Assembly (NCBI GenBank): GCA_035610365.1 | Contig: CM069439.1 | Span: forward strand, 22,643,533 to 22,707,532 | DNA length: 64,000 nt | Direction of reading: 5' to 3' | Origin: Aquatica leii | Lineage: Eukaryota > Arthropoda > Insecta > Coleoptera > Lampyridae | Shown here: positions 55,061 through 64,000 of the stretch, piece by piece | Numbering within the stretch: position 1 is the stretch's first letter | How the letters are laid out: every line of letters begins with the position of its first letter | Notes under the pieces: model-generated | Told to the model about the DNA's origin: nothing | The model's input: the letters and a program-made list of their open reading frames with translations, nothing else | Databases searched by the model: none | Position numbers and translations under genes: made by a program

Positions 55061-55150
55061 GGAAAAAGAGCTATAAAACACGAGGAAGAACTGAGGGAAA
55101 GAACAGAATGCAAAATACTGCAAAAATGTTGGAAAGAGATAGCCGGCCTT

Positions 55151-55453
55151 TCTTTCTCAGAGGGCCGCCGGTCGAGGCGAGTCGCCTCACGATTCACATA
55201 CAAAATGACAGCACAGTTGTAATACAAAACCGAGAATAAATGCAACTTTGATGATAATTTAATAAAGTAAATATTACGTACTGTAAATTTAGAAGGCAAT
55301 ACAATTTTAGATTATTAGACGAAAAACTAACAAGGCACGCAAAGTTCATGTTTTACTTCGCATTCGCATGGGAAATTTGAAATAATCACTTCGATTTAAC
55401 ATTTTTAAATTTGTGTTTTTGGTAAATTTTATTTTTCATTAGCGAACAAGATC
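55151..55453. other. LINE 3' end and AT-rich spacer
   Basis: 55151-55200 holds GC-rich short inverted pieces at the LINE end; the rest is AT-rich with an AATAAA-like motif near 55236. No gene. Confidence 0.35.
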
Positions 55454-55685
55454 ATAAAATTATAAGCGACTTTCGGCTTAGACCGCGTCGTAGTAAAACA
55501 CCCAGACATAGGCTTGGTCATAGTCTCTTCTTGAGAGCCAAAACAAGAAGTAGAACTTGGCCTTTGCCGTATTGTCGTTCGTGAACCCAAACAAACTGAC
55601 GTTTCGCAAGACATTGCAGCTTGCATCTTCAGAGTGGTAAATGTCAGTGACAGCGGTCTAAGCCGAAAGTCGCTTATAATTTTAA
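55454..55685. mobile_element. 232-bp element with ~31-bp perfect inverted ends
   Basis: The left arm AAAATTATAAGCGACTTTCG, running on to GGCTTAGACCGC, is exactly inverted at the right (ending near 55685). The 170-bp interior on the minus strand includes CTGAAGATG, a GCAAG/CTTGC stem and GCGAAACGTC, a motif set seen in PLE-type terminal regions. No target duplication was recognised. It could be a solo PLE terminal structure or a MITE. Confidence 0.65.
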
Positions 55686-55803
55686 ACATAACAACCGCGA
55701 AAGCTTAAGATTTTATAAGATCATAAAAGGTCAGTACATACATATATTATATAATAATCTTTTAAATAATTATTAGTGAAGCAAACATTCCTTCCTATAG
55801 GCA
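55686..55803. other. Leader of hAT gene
   Basis: Short AT-rich spacer. A left hAT terminal repeat matching CAGTGGCGTA was looked for and not found. Confidence 0.3.
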
Positions 55804-58369
55804 ATGAGTAAAAGAAAGCCCAGCGGGTGGGAATTCCACAAGCGAAAAATAGTATTAGAAGAAAAAAAGGCAAAATTACCTAAAATTAGTCATTTTTTTC
55901 AACCGGCTTCATTTCCACCAAGTTCATCAACTAGTTCTGCTCTATCAGAATCATTACCCGACTCATCAATACGCCAAAACCCCACTACAGAAAAAGATGA
56001 AGGACACCAGCGACCCCTAATAACAAAAACGCTAAATAATAAAATTGATGATAAAACTCTGGAAATCTATAATCAATTAGTGAGTGAGGGATTAACTGAT
56101 AACTCCGAAAATTGCTTGGTGAAAAAAGTTTTGGGTGAGAAATACCCCACGGACATTGTGCACTATCCGACGAATATCAACGAGGCTTATGTAAAAGAAT
56201 TCATTTTATTATATGGTTCATGTAAACCAAAGGGACCTTTTCCTAGTGATGCTTATAATCGATGTTTTTCTATGACATATTACACATTAAAATCTAAAGG
56301 TGGGTTACAAATGGAAAGACAGTGGTTGTGTTATTCTCCTAGTTTAGATAAATGTTTTTGTGAACCATGCTGGCTTTATGCCAATCGAAATCACAGAAAT
56401 TTCAAAGTGAATTGGATAGACGGTGTTTCAAATTGGAGAAAATTAACAGCTAAAATTGTGAAACATGAAGATTCGTCGGTACATCTTGAGGCTTGTGTTG
56501 TTTATGATCAGTCGAAGAAAACGGGATTAATTGATGAACATATTCAAAAATCGATACGAAAAGAAGCAAATTTTTGGCGACAAGACTTACGTAGATTAAT
56601 AGACGTTTCTCTGACTTTGGGTATGTGCAACATTCCCTTTAGGGGGCACCGGGAAAAAATTGCTGACGGCGTCGCTGAGGGTGGCAATTTTTTATCTATT
56701 ATAAGTTTATTGTCTAATTACAATCCTATTCTGAAGCAGTTATTAGATAAACCTAATGGTTCTATAAAATATCTTAGTCCTAAAATTCAAAATGAACTTA
56801 TTCAACTAATTACCGCCCAAATGGTTAAAACAATTTTCGAATGAAATTAAAGATGCGCCATTTTTTTCGTTGATTTTAGACACAACGCAGGATATTACAA
56901 AATTGGATCAATTAAGCATCGTATACAGATTCGTAAAAGTTGTAAGGGATGAAAATCATTGACCTGTCAACATTCAAATTAAAGAGACCTTTACAAGATT
57001 TCATATTGTGGATGATCAATCTGCAGCAGGCTTAGAAAACTTATTTTTGAAGAGTTTGAGACCAAGGGGATTGAAATTTTTAAACTGCGTGGGCAAGGAT
57101 ATGACGGGGCAAGTGTGATGAGCGGTTCTTATGGAGGTTTACAGGTCAAAATTTTTCAGGTACAACCAAATGCCCCATATATTCATTGTGCAGCGCACAA
57201 TTTAAATTTGGTTTTAAACGATGCTGTTAAGAGTGTTGAAGGGGCAACTCAATTTTTTGATATTGTCGGTCATATATATATACATTTTTTAGTAATAGCA
57301 TCAAACGTTGGGAATTACTTAAATGTTCGAGTCTGGTGAATTCGATTACTTTGAAGAAATTAGCACCAACACGTTGGTCGTCAAGATACGACTCTTTATT
57401 TGCCCTTCGTTATAACTACAAAGACTTATTGCGCGCTCTTACCGAAATAAGTTTAAGAAGTAAAAAATCGGACGAGAGGACAAAAGCTGCTGACATTAGA
57501 AAAAACATTGAAAACTTTAAATTTGTCATGTTAGTCGTTCTCTTTAAAAAAAATTTTACAAAATGTTAATGTAGTTTCAAAATTATTACAATCCGAAGAC
57601 TGTGATATGATTGAGGCTGAAAATTTCTTGAAAACTGAATATGGCGAAGTCTTAATATTAAGGGACCAGTATGATCAATTAAAAGCAACTGCTAAAAATC
57701 TTGCTGAAAGCTGGGGTACAGAGCAAGAATTCAGAGAAAAACGAGAAAAATTAATTAAAAAACACTTTGATGAACTGAGTAGCGACATTAGATTTAAAAA
57801 TCCTGATGAAAAATTTCGTATAATAACGTTTAATTCAGTAATAGATATTATCGCCTCGCAAATAAAAACACGATTGAACGGATTTTATGCTGTAGTAAAT
57901 AAGTTTAAAGTGATTAGTCCCAAATTTCTTACCATTGCAACAGATGATCGATTATCAAAAAGTGCCATGGAGCTTGCCAGGAAATATAAAAATGATCTAA
58001 ATGATACTTTTCCTACACAAGTTTTATCATTTATATCAGCACTACGTCAGGATATTACAAAATGTAAGAGTATAAAAGAGCTAGCAAAAATGCTTATCTG
58101 TGACAACTTTACAACAGCAAGCAATGTCCCAGATTTATGTACGGCTGTTTTTTTGTTCTTAACCATACCAGTTACCACCGCAACAGCAGAAAGGTTCTTT
58201 TCAAAGTTAAAATTAATAAAAAAACTTTTTGAGAAGTATTATGTCCCAAGAAAGGCTTAGTAGCCTAGCGATGATAAGCATAGAAAACGAATTTGCTAAA
58301 AGAATAAATTTTGATCAGTTGATAGACACTTTCGCGGAGGCAAAAGTCAGAAAACAAGTATTTAAGTGA
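55804..58369 (+). pseudogene. hAT-superfamily transposase with TTF-type zinc finger (ZMYM-like)
   Basis: The start is MSKRKPSGWEFHKRKI at 55804. A Ser/Pro-rich stretch is followed by the TTF-type zinc finger (about residues 160-210; RQWLCYSPSLDKCFCEPCW, LYANR), then FRGHREK and NFLSIISLLSNY typical of this family. The frame shifts at about 56835 into the catalytic part: LILDTTQDITKLDQLSIVY (first Asp), later GQGYDGASVMSG and HCAAHNLNLVLNDAV, LAPTRWSSRYDSL. The C-terminal dimerisation domain is TIPVTTATAERFFSKLKL, then after a shift TMSQERLSSLAMISIENEF, ending at 58367-58369. One stop near 56960 and shifts near 56835, 57050, 57330, 57560 and 58230 break it. Similar host proteins exist, but the TIR at 58580-58615 marks this as a transposon. 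Confidence 0.85.
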
Positions 58370-58579
58370 CTAATTACAACTAATTTATCCATATTAGATA
58401 TAGTTTAGGTATAGGTACATACATTATATAATTATCGTTTGTTGCGTTTTCATTCTTTTTTTTATATAAAACATTATCTCCTATTGATATTAACATTTTT
58501 TAAAACCTTGCTATGACCATTGTAATGTAGGTACTCTTTTTGAATTTTTGATGTTCAAATGAGGTGCTCACGAAGCTAT

Positions 58580-58615
58580 TGCCCCCCGGCGCCAACGGAT
58601 GTAGTTACGCCACTG
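58580..58615. repeat. Right terminal repeat of the hAT element
   Basis: The plus strand ends GGATGTAGTTACGCCACTG, the inverse of a CAGTGGCGTAACTAC-type hAT end. The left partner was not found, so the 5' end is probably lost. Confidence 0.7.
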
Positions 58616-61600
58616 CTGTCACTTATACAAATGATTAGTGGTCATTTTCAAAATTTAGTCGCAAAGAACAACAGGCGACAGACTTCTTCCAAACCAAAAG
58701 CATTGACTTCCAAATCTCAACCGTTGTCAACCGCTTATAAAATCTATAGATTGTATTGTATTGGTAAATTCGAACCCTCTAGAGAATTTGTGTGACAAAA
58801 CTACAGGTTGTAGACAATTTCACACGCGAGATTTCTCTAAAATGGAAGAATATAGTATCTTTAATACTGTTACCATCTCTACTTCATTTTTGTTTATTTT
58901 TAGATGCACGTTTCTTTATTTCATTTAGTATATTCGTGCCGCTTTCTAAATAACATTTATTACTGAAGATACTGTAACTTTCGCTTTCTCGCTTAGGTTT
59001 CCTATATGTATAAAATACTTTATTTAATTTTGTTATATAGCTATCTATTTCGCTGTTTAAAACATGAGAACCCAGCAAATCCCTAAGTAATCAATACATT
59101 ACTTAATAAAATCAAAGAAGATTTTTTACGTGTAGGTTTTTTTTAACTATAAATTAATAAAATGCGATTGAAGTATATAAATTTTGTTACATTAAATTTA
59201 AGGTACTGCTTTTCAACTTTAACGTAAAAATTTTTATATACTTCAATAGCATTTTATTCTTATTCATTGGATGTCTAAAGATATTTGAAAAATTTTACCT
59301 ATTCAAAGCTTTGTAATCACTAACAAAACACTGTGCTAAAAAAGCATAAAACTGATGTATAAATAAACGATAAGAACATAATGTAAGTAGATATCAAAAA
59401 CCAAATCACAAAACAAATACACTAGTTCCGATTATGAAAAATAGTTCAAAGCCCGATAAAATGAGCTTCAATTATATTTATTTTTAGCGGTACTTCCGTA
59501 ATAATTCATTTTTTATGATTCTACGAAAAACGTAAATTATGTAATATACAAGAGGCGTATAAGGTTTTGCGTTACCTCATAAACAACATACCATTTTGAT
59601 AAAATTAATATTTAATGGCAAATAGTCAAGTTATAAATTCTTGAATTTAAAACATGTATTAGTACATTGCTTGTATCAGCATATTTTATTGTAATATTCA
59701 CAATTTATAATTTAACAAACGTTAATCGATATAACGTATCTTAAGTGCACTTTTCGAAACTGTCACTTTTTATAAACCACCGACTTCAAATTTGATTAAA
59801 CTTGTAAATATAATCTAAAAACGTTTATTTTTGATCAAATAAAGCAGTGAAAAATATCTTTAAATAATTTTTCAAATTTCAATTTTGCGTATAAAGGTTT
59901 TTTGCGATCCATTATACAACAAATCCATCATTGGTTTAAGGATTATTGTAGCTTAAAAAATTGAAAAAAGTGAATTAATTTTGAGTTTCCATATAGCAAA
60001 TAACAAAATACATATACAGTATGTAAATACTTTATTGACAAAAGTGTTTTTTGTGTAAAGTCAAAGATTGATTAAAATTTTATACAATAAGGTATCATAA
60101 AAATTACGTACATACGCCAACATGCTTTTAAATGTGCGTATTAAGTGCGTTTGAGGAATTAATTAAATTAATGGTATAAAATACGTAAATTGTTGTATGC
60201 TTGAAACGTTTGGGAGAGAAGGGAATCTATCGCGTTTTATGCATGATACGCGTGTTTCAATATGAAAGCGTGGAAAGTGAAAGTTTATAATACGCCAAGT
60301 TTGATGGAGAATAAAATGTAATTTTTGTTTACCCGAGGTTGTTACGTACTATGTCAAGAAATGCTCTTAAGTAAATTTAAAGAGAATTTTTAGAAAATAA
60401 TTGACGATAAGACAAAAACTCTTGCGTTTGCAGCGCCTTGACGACGCGTTACGGAGTACCCGTTAACTCATGGAGCAGTATTGATTTTCTTTGCATTAAA
60501 TTGAGCTATAGGTAGGTATGAAAATGGTAATAACATATAATAAAGCAAAATAAATTGTCTAAATGGTACAGCAACAAAAGCGTTTACAAGAAATCCGTAA
60601 CATAGCTATCAGTAAACAGCTTTAGAAAGTACAGCAAATCAAAATAAACACAAACTATAAAAACGCGTAATTTAAAATTGTAACAATACATGGATACATT
60701 CGTAATGTGTATAACTTTGTATAAAATTTAGAGAAATAACAAGACGGATGTAGGTGGGTCGTTATCTCTTGTATTTGTGTATCATATTTCTTGAAATTCC
60801 CTTAGAACAACAAAATGTTATGCCATCGTACAACAGCTTAAGGGAGCTTGGGGTAAAACGAATTATACAAACAAAAAATATACATTTTTGACGTTTGAGT
60901 TAAGCGTAATTATGTATCTTTTTAGAATAACCTTTTACGTACGATTTACACACTTCAGAAATAATAAAATATGAACCGATTCGTTTTTTAAATATTAAAA
61001 AACGAATTGATCGAACTGTCTTATCGTCAACAAAAGTTTATAATCAAACATGTCATGTGCCGTTTGTTTTAGAATCTTACTATTTTATGTGTATTAGAAT
61101 TCCACTCAACAAAGTTCAATTTCAACTTACCACAACTTTTCAGTTTTCTCTAAGTGAATGCTGTTATTGAAACTCTAATAAATAAAACTTATTTTACTGG
61201 CTATATTCTTTAACAATAAATATTTTGTGCAATAACAAAATTAAGTCTCAACACAAAAATTTAGAAGAAAGTTTTAAACATAATTTAACTTGTATATATT
61301 AAGCAAGATTTAACTCGTTGCTTTCACATGTACTTTTAATCATTACTGAACACAACTTATAGTTTATAGAGAATACTGTAACAAATTATATATTTGTAGT
61401 TTGAATCGTGGTTTACACTGTTTTATTAACACGACAACACAAATTTCAAGTTTCTCATTTAGTTGACGGTACATAGACATTTTTTTTATCAAACCCAAAT
61501 TTCAGAATTCAGCAAACTTGATATGTACGAAAACTCAAAGACCAAAGAGCTGAGTCTACGTAGTAATTACAATTCTGTTTCTAATAATAATAGTTGTGTT

Positions 61601-61887
61601 TATAACAAAAGACGCAATGTTAAAATTATTATTGTAATTGCCGTCTATACCCAAGTATTCAATACTAACCTCCCACACATACATTGTTAATTAAATGATG
61701 ACTTTTGAAACCATCGCATATCAAAGTTCAAATTTTGAAGTTTTTACCGAGTATCTATACAAACTACGCAAAGCAATTAAATACATGACAATCATGATTT
61801 TATTTTATTTTTAAGGCTTTCGCGGCCATGATGTTTTAACAAATAAATACTTTCAGGTTTTGAACCGCGTTCCATATTTACACTTTT
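58616..61887. other. Long AT-rich stretch, no gene recognised
   Basis: More than 3 kb without recognisable coding, except for a hairpin at 59156-59258. Open frames at 58884-59078 and 61463-61690 carry no known domain. Confidence 0.45.
59156..59258. repeat. Hairpin: 35-bp arms, 33-bp loop
   Basis: Left arm 59156-59190 and right arm 59224-59258 are inverted copies with about 4 mismatches in 35 (core TTGAAGTATATAAA). It could be a fold-back element remnant or a precursor-like hairpin RNA; nothing else supports either. Confidence 0.6.
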
Positions 61888-62031
61888 CATGAAAGCTTAC
61901 AGACTTTGAAAAAGTTACAATATTTGACGTCATGTCATGTCGCTGTTTTCTTCAGAAAAACTGAAACTGAAGGTATAGGATCCTGACAAGCTTTTATATT
62001 ACGCCGTTCGGGTCAATGGTTCGACAAACTA
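61888..62031. repeat. Inverted repeat, left (partner 63582-63690)
   Basis: GAAAGCTTACAGACTTTGAAAA and CTGAAACTGAAGGTATAGG, then TATTACGCCGTTCGGGTCA, all recur in inverse order and orientation at the right side of the PLE. Confidence 0.8.
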
Positions 62032-63560
62032 TCTACGGAAAAAGCCAAAGAGATCGCCGAAAAGGTAACGAAAACACAAATAGCGAGGTTACAAGAAGTA
62101 CAACATCCTTCAACGCCACAATTAGAGACAGACAAAATCATCATCAATCTGTCTTCCACCACACTCAATGGACCAGCAACGGCCATTTTATCAAAAGGAT
62201 TAAATCTTGCTATCACACCAAAATCTATACCAAAGGAAGAAATAGTGAATTCATGGGAAAGCACACTCAGAACTCTACCACAACATATTCAAGAAGAGGT
62301 GAGAGTCAAAACAGCCAATCTTCTGAAGAAATATACAGCACCGAAATTCAACATTAATCGAGAGGAAAGAAATGCTCTAAGGGAACTTAAGGCCATCAAA
62401 GAAATCAGTGTAACACCAGCTGATAAAAGAAATGCTTCTGTAATCATGAACACCAAGGACTACATGGAAAAAATCGATACTTTGCTACAAAATCCGGCGT
62501 ACAAACCATTGAAGAGGAACCCAATAAAACCTCTAGAAAAAAAGATTTCGGCCGCTGTAAATTCCGCAAGCACGGTTCCGGAACATCAAAAGAGACGACT
62601 AATTTGCCGCACCTTTACGGTCTTCTAAAAATTCACAAACCAAGGGTACCGCTTCGCCCAATTGTGAGTGCTACAAGTTCAGCCACTCATCATCTGGATA
62701 GATACTTATGTACCATTTTACAACCGCTTACAGGAAAAAGTATCCACTTTCTGGATTACATCAACCAGTTAGATTCCAATATTAAATTCACTATGAAGAC
62801 GAAAACAAACAGAAGCATTCCGTTCTTGGGCGTACTGGTCACTCGAAAGATGGACAACATATTGGGGCATCAAATATAGAGAAAACCGACACATAATGAC
62901 AGATACCTCAATGCCGAATCACGTCATCATCCAGCTCAGAAGATTTCAGTTCTAAAAACTTTAGTACACAGGGTCAAGGCGATTAGTGAAACAAACACGT
63001 TAAAAACCGAGTTAGGTCACCTAACGAACGTCTTAATAAAAAACGGTTTCAGAAAAGCAGACATATCGAGCAATTAACAAACACAGTAAGATAAAACCAA
63101 AGAAGGAGGACCCCTTCGCAACTTTCTTCCTTCTCTACATAAAAGGATAAACTAGCCAGGATACTTAGAAAAAAAATATCAAAGTAACCTTCACTGCAAC
63201 AAATAAAATAGCCGCCAATTTCTCAAAATCAAAGAAAACAAATGCACCGTTCGAGGAACCAGGAGTCTACCACATCCCTTGTTTGTGTGGGCTGACTTAT
63301 ATAGGTCAAACGAGACGCAACCAGATTAAAAGAACATAAGGCGGATACAAAAAAACATAACATAAGATCTGCTGTTGCGGAACACTTCTTAGACACGGGT
63401 CACACAATAAGATTTAAAAAGACAACAATGTTGACTAAATTCCAAAACTTCTAGCCTAGACTATACAAGGAAACCATTGAAATCTAGAGGTACGACAATT
63501 TTTATAGGAATAATAAAATCGATCTAGCACCAGTATGGAAAAACATGTTCCGAAAGACTA
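62013..63560 (+). pseudogene. Penelope-like retroelement, family C, lacking the RT catalytic core
   Basis: An open frame runs from about 62017 (WFDKLSTEKAKEIAEKV) through the PLE N-terminal region: NLSSTTLNGPATAILSKGL, NLAITPKSIPKEEI, NREERNALRELKAIKEI, ISVTPADKRNASVIMNTKD. After a shift near 62605, RT begins LPHLYGLLKIHKPRVPLRP and goes to CTILQPLTGKSIH. It then passes directly to FLDYINQLDSNIKFTM at about 62750, so the palm with YVDD is deleted. Post-palm DRYLNAESRHHPAQKISVL follows. The C-terminal GIY-YIG region is at 63260-63460 (VYHIPCLCGLTYIGQT; RSAVAEHFLDTGHT) with shifts. It keeps an endonuclease but no polymerase site. The N-terminal domain is the best preserved of the PLEs here. Confidence 0.85.
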
Positions 63561-63581
63561 ATGAATCGAAACCGTCTTAAA

Positions 63582-63690
63582 CCACTGATCCGAACGGCGT
63601 AATATATAGGCGTGCCAGGAACCTATACCTTCAGTTTCAGCGACATTACTGTCGAAACATCAAATTTGTATATTTTTCAAAGTTTGTAAG
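63582..63690. repeat. Inverted repeat, right (partner 61888-62031)
   Basis: Inverse of the left repeat: CGGCGTAATATA, CCTATACCTTCAGTTTCAG, CAAAGTTTGTAAGCTTTC. It includes a CGACATTACTGTCGAAAC stem-loop motif next to the coding end. Confidence 0.8.
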
Positions 63691-64000
63691 CTTTCTAAGT
63701 TTTACGAATATTGATTAACAAGTGATAAACCTATGGCCACTCCTTCTGCTTGTTTAAACAAGTTGTTATAACGGAAATAAGTGATTTTAAGACAGAATTC
63801 GATGAGTAGAGCTACTTTTCCGGTAATTCTCTCCTTGAGCAAAAACAACACTTTATCGACCGAGACTTTACTAAAATAGATACTACGTTAAAACGACCTG
63901 TCAATGGCAAGAGTATTGCAGCTAGTTAACGTGCTAACGATTGGGTTGGTGAAATGATAGTGCTCACTATCGGTCAAAAAGGGACTCTTTTTTTGTGTAT
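63691..64000. other. No gene recognised
   Basis: Nothing supported to the window edge. Confidence 0.3.

Larger units (their letters stand above)
51480..55150 (+). mobile_element. Purine-rich LINE with two ORFs (type known from ants and other insects)
   Basis: Near full-length non-LTR element on the plus strand. ORF1 (about 51830-52390) is a charged coiled-coil protein and ORF2 (about 52520-55060) an endonuclease-RT. The plus strand is overwhelmingly A and G, encoding Lys, Glu and Arg, so the minus strand has long Phe/Leu/Ser frames that are artefacts. The end near 55150-55190 is a GC-rich palindromic stretch (GGCC/GCCGGCGG-like). Stops and shifts are scattered through both ORFs. No target duplication was found. 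Confidence 0.75.

Noticed and set aside
55585-55630. Hammerhead on the minus strand in the 55454-55685 element
   Set aside because: It has a stem and GAAAC but the core reads CTGAAGA, not CTGATGA, and no proper stem I or cleavage triplet was found.
1-64000. CRISPR arrays, operons, tRNA, rRNA
   Set aside because: No spaced identical repeats, ribosome binding sites or recognisable tRNA/rRNA sequence; the content is eukaryotic transposons.

Overview
The window looks like a transposon-rich, gene-poor stretch of an AT-rich animal nuclear genome, most likely an insect or other arthropod. I base this on the mix of elements: mariner, Tc1, IS630-like, piggyBac, hAT, pogo/jerky, a CACTG-terminus DNA transposon, Penelope-like retroelements (PLEs) with GIY-YIG endonucleases, R1-type and other LINEs, and copia, Ty3/gypsy and BEL/Pao remnants. 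I found no convincing single-copy host gene, no tRNA or rRNA, and nothing prokaryotic. Almost every coding segment carries stops or frameshifts, so the window is mostly a record of nested insertions.

Layout. 1-4 kb: AT-rich DNA with a pogo/jerky-like transposase remnant (-). 4.1-7.4 kb: a PLE tail (-), a copia pol remnant (-) and a mariner 3' half (-). 7.4-10 kb: PLE-A copy 1 (+), split by a TIR element (7835-9120). 10-10.7 kb: gypsy scraps. 12-14.6 kb: PLE-B (+), split by a second element with the same ends (12236-13963). 16.5-24.5 kb: a LINE (-) split by a piggyBac element (18210-20665, TTAA duplication) and a CACTG-terminus element (20681-23211, TAA duplication). 24.5-27.9 kb: Tc1 and IS630-like fragments, a MITE and a direct repeat. 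28-31 kb: no gene seen. 31.8-36.3 kb: a BEL/Pao tail and an R1-type LINE (-). 38.1-41.4 kb: a composite block with a hammerhead-ribozyme-bearing repeat, a CXC-domain ORF (+) and a second CACTG-family transposase fragment (-). 41.4-42.9 kb: PLE-A copy 2 (+). 43.3-45.2 kb: a LINE (-). 45.25-47.63 kb: a young LTR retroelement with gag only (-), complete with LTRs, PBS and a 4-bp duplication. 47.6-48.2 kb: a pogo/jerky-like fragment. 51.5-55.2 kb: a purine-rich LINE (+). 55.4-58.6 kb: an inverted-repeat element and a hAT transposase (+). 62-63.7 kb: an internally deleted PLE (+) between inverted repeats.

Most notable. (1) A textbook hammerhead ribozyme at 38801-38844, inside a long hairpin and a repeat that has both a 342-bp direct copy and an 83-bp fold-back copy. 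(2) A gag-only LTR element with about 2.4% LTR divergence. (3) A LINE whose frame resumes when two nested DNA transposons are subtracted. (4) Two TIR elements with CCCAGTAAACAC-type ends, each inside a PLE. (5) A PLE missing its reverse transcriptase core but still between matching inverted ends. Family names come from motif recognition; no database search was run.
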